Source of the DNA: WHSW01 sp963749365
Lineage (GTDB): Bacteria > Actinomycetota > Thermoleophilia > Solirubrobacterales > 70-9
Assembly (NCBI GenBank): GCA_963749365.1
Contig: CAVVME010000004.1
Span: 248,001-312,000, forward strand
Direction of reading: 5' to 3'
DNA: 64,000 nt
Below the pieces are notes generated by a model. The model did not search any database and had not been told where the DNA came from. It worked only from the letters and a program-made list of their open reading frames with translations. This document shows positions 7,652 through 16,423 of this stretch, piece after piece. A program made the translations under genes and the position numbers. The stretch's first letter is position 1; each line of letters opens with the position of its first letter.

Positions 7652-9862
7652 TCAGCAGCGGCAGGGAGCGAACGGACCCGGCTCGGGCGGCGGCTCCCCG
7701 ACGATCACCTTCTCGCGCGCAATCGGGGCGCGGCGATTCGGATCCACGCTGTCGGTGCCCGCCGCGACGGTGTTGCGATAGACGCCGGTCTTCGTCGGTC
7801 GCACGACGGCGCGAATCGTGGCGCTCTCACCCGGTCGCAGGTCGCCCAGCAAGCACGCCGGCGCGGTGCCCTTGCCTTGCGGGACCCTGATGCAGCGGCC
7901 CTTGCTGGGCTTGAGCGAGAGCAGCTTCGCCTCGCGCTCGCTACTGAACTCTTGCTCGTGAATGGTGACGTCGACCGCTTTGCCGGGACCCTTGTTCTTC
8001 ACCCTGACCCGGTACCGGACCTTGTCGCCGAGCGTGTAACGGTTGCGATTGGCGACCTTGGTGACGACCAGGTTCGCTCCCTTGGCCTTCTCAGGCTTCG
8101 GCACCAAGGGCCCGGGGACCGGGGGGTCGGTTGGCACCGGGCCCGGCGTCGGCCCGGGGGTCGGCGGCTCGGGCTCGTTGTGGCGTCTGTTGACGAAGGT
8201 GCAGCGCGCGTTCGGCTTCGCTTCGGTGAGCAGCACGCCGACGCCGCCCTGATCGAAGGGGACCGGCTCGCCGTCGCAGGTGACCGCGACCAGCTGCCAC
8301 TTGCCTGCGCCGATCGCGTCCTGCCGGATCTCGTAGCCGCGCACCGGGATCGAGCTCAGGTCGTCGCCCTCGGCGAGTGCCGGCACTCCGGGACGGTTCG
8401 TCCGCGCGATCACGGTGGAGATCGAGGGATCGGCGGGACCACGGGGTCCCACCTCGTAGGCGGCCGTCGCCGTACCTCCGAGAGTGACCAAGCGAACCTT
8501 GATCGAGCCGTCCGGGATGAAGAGATTGTTGTAGGTGCAAATCGTGCCTTGACCCGATTCAATCGAGACCGTCTGTTGCTCCGTTGGCGGCAGCTCCTCT
8601 CCGTCGCAGTCGACCTTCGACAGTTGCCACTTACCGCCGTTCGAATCCGGCAGCCGCTCGGTTATTCGATAGTTGCCCGGGTCGAGATCGAGCTGGGACG
8701 GGTCGGCGTCGACGGCCACGCCTTCGGTGGTGGTGGTAGCGCTTGCGTTCCGGGCTGCGCCGCCGCCGACAGGCTCGATCTCGAACGGGAACGTGCCGAG
8801 TTCGCCGCGACTGATCTTGCGCAGCAGCAGACCGCCGGGCGGCGGGACCAAGCGGTCCACATACGTGCAGGTGACCGTGTCGCCCGCCACCAAGCTGACT
8901 GCGACCGAGCGGGCCTGCTGATTGACGACGGCCGTGGGCGAATCGCAGCTGAGGCTCTCGAGGGCCCAGCCCGCGGGCAGTTGTTGCTCGGCGAACGTCC
9001 AGGGAGCCTCGCCGGGTCCGGTCTCTGCGCGTGCGAAGCTCATCTGTGCAGGTGCACCTGGCCCGGCGCGCAGCTTGAACCCGCCGTCGGGGTTGAACGA
9101 GATGTTGCCCTGGAAAGCGAAGGTCTCCATCGCCCCGGCGGGTGCGCCGACCGTTTCCTTGCGGACGACGATCGTGCCCCCGGTTGGCGGCGGTGAGACG
9201 TAGTAGGCGTAGCAGAACACATGTCGCCGACCGGAGGCAAACGTAATCCACTCGACGTTGTCGCCGTTCAGGTTGTCGGACGAGCAACGCAGAGCGCCGA
9301 AGCCGTAGCCGCCGCCACTGGGGCCGTAGAGCGCCGGGTCGGTCGTCGTCCCCCCCTGGAGCCAGAGCTTGCTCGGCTTCTTCGCCAGTTCGGCCTGCTC
9401 GTTACTGAGCTCGAACGTCACCGCCCCGGTCAGGTCATCGCCCGTGTCAACTCCTTGATCGTTGAGCAGCGGCGTGCTCTCTCGCGTGACGATGTCGTCG
9501 GCGAAGGGATTGGTGACTATCGAGAGCGACCCCCATGGGCCCGTGACCGCGCGCGACTCGATGCCGCGGCCGAGCGTCAGGCGCCAATTCTCGAGCGCCC
9601 GGCAGTTGGGCTGCACCCGATCCTCGGTCGCCGCCTCGACCACCTCCCCATTTTTGTAGGGCGTGTCGGCGCCGAGGTCCTTGAGGCTCTCCTGGATGTT
9701 GTTGCGAGCCCGGTTGGCGGTGATGTCCGTGTACGCGGGGCACACCCGCGCGGCGATTGTCACCAGTTGACCGGATTGCGCCGCGGCGGGCGGGGCGGTG
9801 AAGGCGCTTAAGGCCGCAAGCGCCAGCAGGCTCAGCGCAGTCCCTCGAAGGACCGTAGCCAT
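7652..9862 (-). CDS. large secreted surface protein with SpaA/DUF11-like repeats
   Basis: A 736-residue exported protein. Residues 1-28 are a signal peptide ending PPAAAQ. After a unique N-terminal region (about 30-205) come three pilin/SpaA-like modules that each end in a CTY/CTF motif: VTCTYVDR, TICTYNNLF and ARCTFVNRR (about 210-550). Next is a Pro-rich linker (PEPPTPGPTPGPVP) and a DUF11-like domain (VTKVANRNRYTLGDKVRYRV, about 585-700). The C-terminus is Cys-containing (PCRC), with no LPXTG motif or membrane helix. The ATG at 9862 is chosen over an upstream start at 9964 because it begins the signal peptide and sits 7 bases after a -10 box. Probable adhesin or structural surface protein; ligand unknown. 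Confidence 0.7.
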   Translation of the reverse strand: MATVLRGTALSLLALAALSAFTAPPAAAQSGQLVTIAARVCPAYTDITANRARNNIQESLKDLGADTPYKNGEVVEAATEDRVQPNCRALENWRLTLGRGIESRAVTGPWGSLSIVTNPFADDIVTRESTPLLNDQGVDTGDDLTGAVTFELSNEQAELAKKPSKLWLQGGTTTDPALYGPSGGGYGFGALRCSSDNLNGDNVEWITFASGRRHVFCYAYYVSPPPTGGTIVVRKETVGAPAGAMETFAFQGNISFNPDGGFKLRAGPGAPAQMSFARAETGPGEAPWTFAEQQLPAGWALESLSCDSPTAVVNQQARSVAVSLVAGDTVTCTYVDRLVPPPGGLLLRKISRGELGTFPFEIEPVGGGAARNASATTTTEGVAVDADPSQLDLDPGNYRITERLPDSNGGKWQLSKVDCDGEELPPTEQQTVSIESGQGTICTYNNLFIPDGSIKVRLVTLGGTATAAYEVGPRGPADPSISTVIARTNRPGVPALAEGDDLSSIPVRGYEIRQDAIGAGKWQLVAVTCDGEPVPFDQGGVGVLLTEAKPNARCTFVNRRHNEPEPPTPGPTPGPVPTDPPVPGPLVPKPEKAKGANLVVTKVANRNRYTLGDKVRYRVRVKNKGPGKAVDVTIHEQEFSSEREAKLLSLKPSKGRCIRVPQGKGTAPACLLGDLRPGESATIRAVVRPTKTGVYRNTVAAGTDSVDPNRRAPIAREKVIVGEPPPEPGPFAPCRC

Positions 9863-9869
9863 CGGCCGC

Positions 9870-9875
9870 AGTATA
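9870..9875 (-). promoter_or_regulatory. -10 box TATACT for a leaderless start at 9862
   Basis: On the minus strand TATACT is followed by 7 bases and then ATG 9862, placing the expected transcription start at or next to the start codon. There is no ribosome-binding site. The -35 region is T-rich but not consensus. Confidence 0.5.
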
Positions 9876-10030
9876 TGGCCAGGTTCAGGCGCGAAAAAAT
9901 AGGGGGCGCCGCTCGCCGGGGGAGGGGGACAACCCGCGCGTGACGTCAGGGTCCGGCCAGGCAAACCGACGAGAGCCGGCTTAATCGACTGACACTCGCG
10001 GTCCAGCGAGCTCGCGAACCGCCTCGACGG

Positions 10031-11257
10031 TCAGCGGTCCTGGGTCCACTGGCCGGGCGTGTACTGAGACGTCGCCCCCTCGACCGCGAACTCGCGACGG
10101 ACCCGGCTGCGGCTGGGGCCGTAGCTTCGCGTGTCGTAGATGATCAGACTGCAGAGGAGCACCACCACTACGGCAAGCGAGGCGAGCGCCGAGATCTCGA
10201 GCGCGACCGGGATCAGCCCGAACAGGACCAGCGCCACTACCAGGCGCTGGACGCTGAGGGAGTGGGCGCTGCGCTCGCGCACCGCGACGTGGCCCAGGAG
10301 GTAGATCGCCACGCCGCCGAGAAGCGCGAACGCCGGCACGGCCTTCAGCGGGTCCTCGGCGTGCGCCAGGGCCTCGTGGAGGCCGAAGGCGGCGAGCACG
10401 ATCCCCGCGACCAGCAGGAAGTGCAGGTAGGAGTAGACGTCGCGGGCCAGTATGTTGCGCTCGCGCCCCTCGGGCGCGCGGACAAGCCTCCAGACGTTGG
10501 CGATCGCGACCACGTCGAAATAGATCCACCAGAGCTCGAAGACGAGGACGATCCCGAGCACCGCCGTCGCCGTGACGCTCAGCGACAGGCCGAGATCGGC
10601 CCCTACGCCGAGGGCGACGACCGACTCGCCGAGGGCGACAATGATCACCAGTCCGTGGCGCTCGGCGAAGTGGGCCGGGATCAGCTGCCAGCCCTCGGCG
10701 CCGAAGAAGTACGGGCCGCCCACATCGATCAACAGGGCGAGGCCCCAGAGCACTGCCTGCCCGGTGCCGCCGACCAGCGCGCCGGCGATCAGCAGGGCCA
10801 CGCCGGCGCCGGTGCTTAGCGCGAGCCCCGCCACCGAGTGGCGCAGCAGCGGAGCTTCGCGGCTCGCGAGCACGAACAGCGTGATGTGCGCGGCGCGCAC
10901 GACGGCGTAGGCGAGCGCGAACTCGAGTGCCTCGTCGCCGAAGGCGTCGGGGACGGCGAGCGCGGCGATCAGCAGGGCCGACATCGACGCCACCAGGACC
11001 AGGCGCACCGCGCCCTCCTCGGGGTCGACGACGCTGGTCAGCCACGCGTAGCCGGTCCACGTCCACCACAAGAGCGCCAGCGCCATCAAGCCCTGGGCCA
11101 CGCCCTCCCAGGTCGGGTTGGCGACCATCAGCGCGGTGCACTGCGTGAGCGCGAGGACGAAGACCAGGTCGAAGAACAACTCGAGCGGGGTCACCCGCTC
11201 GCCCTCGCGCATCACCGCGCCGAGTCGGCGCTCAGGAACCTCGGCGCGGGCCTCCAT
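10031..11257 (-). CDS. ltrA: low temperature requirement protein A (LtrA) family membrane protein
   Basis: A 408-residue polytopic protein with about 12 membrane helices. The N-terminal signature VTPLELFFDLVFVLALTQ, the GHGLV/ERHGLVIIVALGESV motif near the middle and WWIYFD are hallmarks of the LtrA family. LtrA was named from a Listeria cold-growth mutant; its biochemical role is unknown. ATG 11257 is used rather than the longer frame start at 11344, because a TAACCT box lies 7 bases upstream and the longer version would overlap the promoter of the divergent gene. Confidence 0.85.
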   Translation of the reverse strand: MEARAEVPERRLGAVMREGERVTPLELFFDLVFVLALTQCTALMVANPTWEGVAQGLMALALLWWTWTGYAWLTSVVDPEEGAVRLVLVASMSALLIAALAVPDAFGDEALEFALAYAVVRAAHITLFVLASREAPLLRHSVAGLALSTGAGVALLIAGALVGGTGQAVLWGLALLIDVGGPYFFGAEGWQLIPAHFAERHGLVIIVALGESVVALGVGADLGLSLSVTATAVLGIVLVFELWWIYFDVVAIANVWRLVRAPEGRERNILARDVYSYLHFLLVAGIVLAAFGLHEALAHAEDPLKAVPAFALLGGVAIYLLGHVAVRERSAHSLSVQRLVVALVLFGLIPVALEISALASLAVVVVLLCSLIIYDTRSYGPSRSRVRREFAVEGATSQYTPGQWTQDR

Positions 11258-11264
11258 CGGCGCG

Positions 11265-11270
11265 AGGTTA
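11265..11270 (-). promoter_or_regulatory. -10 box TAACCT upstream of ltrA
   Basis: TAACCT on the minus strand is 7 bases from ATG 11257, the same spacing as for the 9862 and 11359 starts, suggesting a leaderless transcript. Confidence 0.4.
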
Positions 11271-11345
11271 GGCGGAAGCGTGGCTCTTGTGTGGGACTGA
11301 CCCTGGCTGAAACTCCTCTCGCCGCAGCGGCCGAGGACCGCCACC

Positions 11346-11351
11346 TAAGAT
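11346..11351 (+). promoter_or_regulatory. -10 box TAAGAT for a leaderless start at 11359
   Basis: TAAGAT is followed by 7 bases and then ATG 11359. The match in hexamer and spacing to other gene starts in this window is what makes the ATG at 11359 preferable to the one at 11350, which would lie inside the box. Confidence 0.5.
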
Positions 11352-11358
11352 GGGCCCG

Positions 11359-11860
11359 ATGTTCGGGGGGCGGAAGAAGCGGGTCGCGAAACTCAGCGCC
11401 GGGGCGAGGGCGAACCTCGAAGACGGCGAGTCGATCCGCGAGCTCGTCCAGACCCAAACCGGGCAGTCCGCGGCTGCGAATGCCAGCGCGGTCGGCACCT
11501 CCGCGTTCATGAGCTCGGAGCTCGGGATCTTCTACCGCTCGGAGGTGAGGGCGGGGCCGCACGTCCTCGTCGCCACCGACCGCAACCTGTACGCGATGAG
11601 GCTCTCCGGTGGGCCGCCTGCTCGACGTCGGGGAGGTGGTCCTGAAGGCGCCCCTCGACCAGGCCGACCTCTACCGAGGTAAGAAGGCGCTGACGATCGG
11701 CGGCATCAAGTTCCACGTCATGGCGCTGTTCGGCGAGCACGCCGACCGCCTCTACGACTACGTCAAGCAGTCGGGCGGCGCGACCGAATCAAAGCCGGCG
11801 GCCGCGGGTGCCACGGGCAGTAGGCGCGAGCAGCGGATCCGAGACGCGCTCGACGACTAA
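11359..11860 (+). pseudogene. small PH-like-domain protein with a single-base frameshift
   Basis: The first frame runs MFGGRKKRVAKLS to NLYAMRLSG. The protein then continues one base out of register as GRLLDVGEVVLKAPL to IRDALDD. Removing one G from the GGG run at about 11609-11611 would give one continuous protein of about 166 residues. The pattern of a VATDRNLYA strand followed by FHVMALFGEHADRLYDYV resembles bacterial PH-like proteins that I have seen in actinobacteria. The conserved reading on both sides and the homopolymer location make a sequencing indel more likely than real loss. Function unknown. Confidence 0.6.
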
Positions 11861-11931
11861 CACGGCGACTCTCCGCGCGAGACACCGCGGGTGTGATGTC
11901 GCAGGACAACCGGGATTCGGGCGACATGCGA

Positions 11932-11975
11932 AGCGGGCCCGACAGGATTCGAACCTGTGACCTTCGGTTTCGTAG
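11932..11975 (-). repeat. partial tRNA-Arg(ACG), 3' half from anticodon loop (attachment-site-like)
   Basis: 44 bases identical to the 3' half of the intact tRNA-Arg(ACG) at 18126-18199, in the same orientation. The match stops inside the anticodon loop; the 5' half of the tRNA is absent and unrelated sequence follows. Duplicated tRNA 3' ends that break in the anticodon or T loop are typical att scars of tyrosine-integrase elements. A second, 60-base partial copy is at 16424-16483. Confidence 0.75.
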
Positions 11976-12086
11976 GACGGGCGTAGACCTGATCGTCACC
12001 GACTTCGGCGATCTCCTCGACGCTGGTGATCAGGCTCGCCCACGGCTCCAGAATCGCCTCCTCAGCTCGCGCTTGATTGGTCTAAA
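11976..12086 (-). pseudogene. remnant of a SnoaL/NTF2-like gene abutting the tRNA fragment
   Basis: Between an in-frame stop near 12087 and the tRNA fragment, the minus strand reads about 37 codons including EEAILEPWASL and EEIAEVGDDQVYAR. This is like the middle of SnoaL-like proteins, where a helix is followed by a strand reading xGDxVVV. It has no start and is cut off exactly where the tRNA-like repeat begins. Two intact SnoaL-like genes flank the intact tRNA side at 17110-18068, so this may be a fragment left by recombination. Short, so the assignment is tentative. Confidence 0.35.
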
Positions 12087-12104
12087 CGACGCCGTGTCCC
12101 CGAG

Positions 12105-12159
12105 CCGGCGTTAAGGATGCGCCAGGACTTCAGCGACCGGCGTTAACGGCGCGTCAAGA
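12105..12159. promoter_or_regulatory. imperfect 23-bp direct repeat upstream of kimA
   Basis: CCGGCGTTAA occurs at 12105-12114 and again at 12137-12146, 32 bases apart (three helical turns); extending each copy to 23 bases gives 18 matches. The repeat lies about 40-95 bases upstream of the kimA GTG. A TAGAAA box follows at 12186-12191, 6 bases before the GTG. A site for the KdpE-like regulator encoded in the same operon is a reasonable guess but unproven. The rest of the 11861-12197 interval holds the tRNA fragment and gene remnant listed separately. Confidence 0.4.
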
Positions 12160-12197
12160 TTGCATCTGGCCTCGATTTCGCCGGCTAGAAACGAACT

Positions 12198-14117
12198 GTG
12201 ATCTCCGGCGTTCGCGCCCTCCCCCGGTTTTTCCTCGGCGAGCCGCTGCGCAGCGATCGGCTCGAGGAGACCCTGCTGCCGAAGCGGCTCGCGCTGCCGG
12301 TCTTCTGTTCTGACCCGCTGTCGTCGGTCGCCTACGCGACCGAGCAGATCGTTCTGGTGCTCGGGCTCGGCGGACTCGCCCTCCTCGGCTACACCCCGTG
12401 GGTCGCCACGGTTGTCGTCCTGCTTCTGGTGATCGTTGTGGCGTCCTATCGTCAGACCTGCGCGGCCTATCCCAACGGCGGCGGCGCCTACGCGGTCAGC
12501 CGCGCCAACCTGGGGGAGAACGCGTCGCTCACCGCCGCCTCGGCGCTCCTGATCGACTACGTGCTGACGGTGGCGGTGTCGGTCGTGGCCGGCGTCGCGG
12601 CGATCACGAGCGCGGTGCCGGGCCTGGCGCCGTACGCGGTGGAGCTCTCGGTCGGGTTTGTCGTCGTGCTCACGCTCGCCAACTTGCGCGGGGTAAAGGA
12701 GTCGGGCCGCGCCTTCGCGCTGCCCACTTACGGATTCATCCTGTGCGTGTTCGCGATGCTCGCAGTGGGGTTGGCGAGGATCGCCTTCGGCGACGGCATC
12801 ACCGCCGAGAGCGCCGGCTACGAGCTTCGCCACGTGACCGAGACCGGGGGGATCGCTCTTGTGTTCCTGCTCTTCCGCGCGTTCGCCTCGGGCTGCACCG
12901 CGCTGACCGGGGTCGAGGCGGTCTCCAACGGCGTGCCCGCCTTCGAGAAGCCGCAGAGCCGCAACGCCGCGGCCACGCTGGTGATCATGGGCGCGCTGTC
13001 GATCACGATGTTCGCCGGGATCACCGCGCTTGCGATCGCCTCGCACGTGCACATGGCTGAGGACACGGCGAACCTGATCGGCTTTCCCGCCGGGGCCGAG
13101 CAGCGCACCGCGATCAGCCAGATCGGAATCGCCACGTTCGGCGAGACGCTGCCGTTCTACCTACTGCAAGCGTTCACGGCGGCGATCCTGATCCTTGCCG
13201 CGAACACCGCCTTCAACGGCTTTCCGGTGCTCTCCTCGCTGCTCGGGCGCGACAACTACATGCCGCACCAACTCGCAAACCGCGGCGACCGGCTCGTGTT
13301 CTCGAACGGGATCGTTCTGCTCGCGCTGGTAGCGGGGCTGCTGATCGTCGCCTTCAACGCCGACGTTACCCGCCTGATCCAGCTCTACATCCTCGGCGTC
13401 TTTCTCTCGTTCACGCTCAGCCAGGCGGGCATGGTCCGCCACTGGACCGAGCTGCTTCACGGCGCGAGCGACGAGGAGCGCACGCACCTGCACCGCAAGC
13501 GGTGGCTGAACGGCATCGGCGCTGTGGCCACCGCGTTCGTCTTCGTGATCGTGCTGGTGACCAAGTTCTCGCACGGGGCCTGGATCGTGGTGGTCGCCGC
13601 GCCAATCCTGTTCGCCGGGATGAAGGCAGTCTCGCGCCACTACGCGCGGATCGGGGAGGCGCTGGCCCCTCCGGCCGCCGGGGTGACGCTGCCCTCGCGC
13701 GTCCACAGCATCGTCCTGGTCTCGAACCTGCTCGCGCCGACCCTGCGGGCGCTGGCCTTCGCCGAGGCGACCAGCCCGGCGACAGTGCGGGCGGTGAAGG
13801 TGGCGGCCGACGAGGCCGATGACCCGCTGCCACGCGAGTGGCACGAGCGCGGCATGCCGGTGCCGCTCGTCGTGATCGAGTCGCCCTACCGCGAGACGGT
13901 GCGCCCGGTACTCCGCTACGTGCGCCAGCTGCGGCGCGAGTATCCCGGCGACGTGATCTCGATCGTGATCCCGGAGTACGTCGTCGCCCATTGGTGGGAG
14001 CATCTGCTGCACAACCAGACCGCCCTGAGGCTGAAGGGCAGGCTGCTGTTCGAGCCGTCGGTTGCGGTCACCAGCGTGCCCTTCGTGCTCGGCGCGCGGG
14101 AGGACGACCTTCTATGA
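12198..14117 (+). CDS. kimA: KimA-like APC-superfamily potassium importer
   Basis: A 639-residue protein: about 12 membrane helices in residues 25-480 and a C-terminal cytoplasmic domain (about 480-639). SDPLSSVAYATEQI, SYRQTCAAYPNGGGAY, LTVAVSVVAGVAAITS and the FNGFPVLSSLLGRDNYMP segment closely follow the KimA/YdaO family of proton-coupled, high-affinity K+ importers. Older annotation calls these amino-acid permeases. It begins at GTG 12198 and its stop overlaps the kinase start in ATGA (4 bases). The operon with KdpD/KdpE-like genes supports a potassium role. Confidence 0.82.
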   Translation: MISGVRALPRFFLGEPLRSDRLEETLLPKRLALPVFCSDPLSSVAYATEQIVLVLGLGGLALLGYTPWVATVVVLLLVIVVASYRQTCAAYPNGGGAYAVSRANLGENASLTAASALLIDYVLTVAVSVVAGVAAITSAVPGLAPYAVELSVGFVVVLTLANLRGVKESGRAFALPTYGFILCVFAMLAVGLARIAFGDGITAESAGYELRHVTETGGIALVFLLFRAFASGCTALTGVEAVSNGVPAFEKPQSRNAAATLVIMGALSITMFAGITALAIASHVHMAEDTANLIGFPAGAEQRTAISQIGIATFGETLPFYLLQAFTAAILILAANTAFNGFPVLSSLLGRDNYMPHQLANRGDRLVFSNGIVLLALVAGLLIVAFNADVTRLIQLYILGVFLSFTLSQAGMVRHWTELLHGASDEERTHLHRKRWLNGIGAVATAFVFVIVLVTKFSHGAWIVVVAAPILFAGMKAVSRHYARIGEALAPPAAGVTLPSRVHSIVLVSNLLAPTLRALAFAEATSPATVRAVKVAADEADDPLPREWHERGMPVPLVVIESPYRETVRPVLRYVRQLRREYPGDVISIVIPEYVVAHWWEHLLHNQTALRLKGRLLFEPSVAVTSVPFVLGAREDDLL

Positions 14118-15604
14118 ACGGCTCGGTCACCTACATCCGCAGCGAGGACATGCTCGACGAGTCGGCGCCGAAGCGCCTTGCCCGCGGCTTCGGCCTCACC
14201 AGGCGCCGCCAACTCACGGGCTTGGCGCTGGCGCTGCTGCTGCTGCCGCTGGTGACCCTGCTGCTGGACGCGCTCGGCAACGAGCTCGCCCTCGACGGCC
14301 AGGTGCTCGTGTACCTGTTCGCGGTGCTGGTCATCGCGATCGCTGGTGGGGTGCTGGTCGCGATCGGCTCAGCGGTCGCCTCGGCGATGCTGATCAACTA
14401 CTTCTTCGTCGACCCCGTGCACACGCTCACGGTCGGCGACCCGGACCAGATCGTCACGCTGGTGCTGTTCGTGGTTGTCGCGGTCATGGTCAGCGGCTCG
14501 GTGGAGTTCGCGGTGCGTCGCGCGCAGGCGGCCGAGCGGGCCCGCGCCGAGGCCGAAACGATCTCGGCGCTCACCGGCCCTGAGCTCGAGGGAGAGGAGT
14601 CGCTGCGCGAGGTCCTACGCCGGGCGCGCGAGACCTTCCGGATGGAGTCGGTGGTGCTCAAGGCGCTCCCCGTGGCCAGCGACGAGTGGCGCGAGGTAGA
14701 GCATGTCGGCTGGGCGCCCGAGGGGGCGGAGGCCCCGCTGCGCTTCGACGTTTCGGTCGGCCCGCGCCTGCGGCTGCTCGGCCGCGGCCCGGCGCTGTTC
14801 GCCGAGGACCGGCGGGTGCTGGACGCGTTTGCGAACGCCGCCCGTACCGCGTACGAAGGGCGGCTGCTAAGCGGAGAGGCCGAGCAGGCGCGCTCGCTCG
14901 CGGTCGTCGACGAGCAGCGGACGTCGCTGTTGGCGGCCGTCGGCCATGACCTGCGCACGCCGCTCGCCGGGATCAAGGCCGCGGTCAGCAGCCTGCGCCA
15001 GACCGACGTCGAGTGGTCCGACGACGAACGCGGCGAGCTGCTGGTGACGATCGAGGACTCGGTCGATCGCCTGAACGGGGTGGTCGAGAACCTGCTCGAC
15101 GCGAGCCGGTTGCAGACGGGGTCGCTGAGCGTGCGCCCGCAGGCCGTGGCGCTCGACGAGGTGGTCGCCCGCGCGCTGCTCGCGCTTCCCGACCAGGGGA
15201 ACCGGGTGCAGGTCGCGGTGGCCGAGGACTTGCCGCTGGTGCAGGCGGACCCCGGGCTGCTGCAACGCGTGCTGGTGAACGTGCTCGACAACTCGCTCCG
15301 CCACGGCGGGGAGCGCGGCGCGGTCGAGATCACCGCCCACTCGGGGTCGCAGCACGCGAAGCTTGAGGTCGTGGACCATGGCTCGGGCGTGCCCGACGAG
15401 CGCAAGGGGGTGCTGTTCGAGCCGTTTCAGCGCCTCGACGACCACGGGCCCGAGGGGGTGGGGCTGGGACTGTCGGTGGCGCGGGGCTTCATCGAGGCGA
15501 TGGACGGCGCGATGGTCGCCGACAACACCCCGGGCGGAGGCCTGACGATGCGCATCCGCCTGCCTCTGGCGCGGGCCGGCGCGCGCGAGGCCGAGGCGGG
15601 ATGA
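14114..15604 (+). CDS. KdpD-like sensor histidine kinase (DUF4118) lacking KdpD/Usp domains
   Basis: 496 residues. Membrane part (about 35-135) with three to four helices and INYFFVDPVHTLTVGDPDQIVTL-like sequence matches the DUF4118 transmembrane domain of KdpD. A GAF-like region follows (about 140-250). Then comes HisKA with the phospho-acceptor in VGHDLRTPLAG (His about 277) and HATPase_c with NVLDNSLRHGG (about 391), DHGSGVPD and GVGLGLSVA. The large cytoplasmic N-terminal KdpD and Usp domains of classical KdpD are missing, so input probably comes from the membrane domain or GAF-like part. It overlaps kimA upstream and kdpE downstream by 4 bases each. Confidence 0.85.
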   Translation: MNGSVTYIRSEDMLDESAPKRLARGFGLTRRRQLTGLALALLLLPLVTLLLDALGNELALDGQVLVYLFAVLVIAIAGGVLVAIGSAVASAMLINYFFVDPVHTLTVGDPDQIVTLVLFVVVAVMVSGSVEFAVRRAQAAERARAEAETISALTGPELEGEESLREVLRRARETFRMESVVLKALPVASDEWREVEHVGWAPEGAEAPLRFDVSVGPRLRLLGRGPALFAEDRRVLDAFANAARTAYEGRLLSGEAEQARSLAVVDEQRTSLLAAVGHDLRTPLAGIKAAVSSLRQTDVEWSDDERGELLVTIEDSVDRLNGVVENLLDASRLQTGSLSVRPQAVALDEVVARALLALPDQGNRVQVAVAEDLPLVQADPGLLQRVLVNVLDNSLRHGGERGAVEITAHSGSQHAKLEVVDHGSGVPDERKGVLFEPFQRLDDHGPEGVGLGLSVARGFIEAMDGAMVADNTPGGGLTMRIRLPLARAGAREAEAG

Positions 15605-16281
15605 CCCTCGTCCTCGTCGTCGAGGACGAGCCCGGGTTGCGCAAGGCGCTCGGGATCAACCTGCGGGCGAGGGGCTACGAAGTGGCGCTGGCCGCCGATG
15701 GCAAGACCGCCCTCACTGCCGCCTCCCGACATCCACCTGACGCGGTGATCCTCGACCTCGGCCTGCCTGACATGGACGGCGCCGAGGTGATCGAAGGGCT
15801 GCGCGGCTGGAGCAGGTCGCCGATCGTCGTCCTGTCGGCGCGTTCGGAGGAACCAGACAAGGTGACCGTGCTCGACGCCGGTGCCGACGACTACGTGACC
15901 AAGCCATTCGGGATGGACGAGCTGCTCGCGAGGCTGCGCGCGGCGCTTCGCCGCGGCGCCGGCGCCGGCGAGCTGCCCGCGGTGGCTACAGAGAGCTTCA
16001 CCGTCGACCTCGCCGCCAAGCAGGTGCTGGACCCCGACGGCGTGGCCATCCGCCTGACCCCGACCGAGTGGAACGTTCTCGAGGTCCTGGTGCGAAACGA
16101 GGGCAAGCTGGTTTCCCAGCGCCAGCTCCTCCAGGAGGTCTGGGGTCCGCGATATGAGACGGAGACGAACTACCTTCGTGTCTACCTCGCCCAGCTTCGA
16201 CGAAAGCTCGAGCACGATCCGTCGCGTCCGCGGTACCTTCTCACCGAGCCCGGTGTCGGTTACCGCTTCGTCGCCCGATAG
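15601..16281 (+). CDS. kdpE: KdpE-family OmpR/PhoB response regulator
   Basis: 226 residues. Receiver domain (1-115) has the acidic pair in VEDE, the phospho-Asp in LDLGLPD (about 51) and Lys in TKPFG. The winged-helix output domain (about 130-226) has LTPTEWNVLEVLV and LRVYLAQLRRKLEHDPSRP. The segments ILDLGLPDMDG, IVVLSARSEE and LTEPGVGYRF are nearly those of enterobacterial KdpE. Start ATG 15601 overlaps the kinase stop. The likely job is control of K+ uptake genes such as kimA in this operon; no kdpFABC genes are in the window. Confidence 0.88.
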   Translation: MTLVLVVEDEPGLRKALGINLRARGYEVALAADGKTALTAASRHPPDAVILDLGLPDMDGAEVIEGLRGWSRSPIVVLSARSEEPDKVTVLDAGADDYVTKPFGMDELLARLRAALRRGAGAGELPAVATESFTVDLAAKQVLDPDGVAIRLTPTEWNVLEVLVRNEGKLVSQRQLLQEVWGPRYETETNYLRVYLAQLRRKLEHDPSRPRYLLTEPGVGYRFVAR

Positions 16282-16423
16282 CCGCCGCCCGCCAGCAACC
16301 GCGGAATCTCCGCCTTGGGGGAGCAGAAGCGCTAAGGAGCGTGCTGCTTCCTGTGCGAAGTGTGCCTTTCGCTCCTCGCGCGAAGCCGAGTGTCGCTGCG
16401 CGTGCCGATGTCAGGCGAGGAGG

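Noticed and set aside
7529..9196. A 555-codon plus-strand frame
   Set aside because: Antisense to the large secreted repeat protein, whose signal peptide and repeat modules make the minus strand the coding one.
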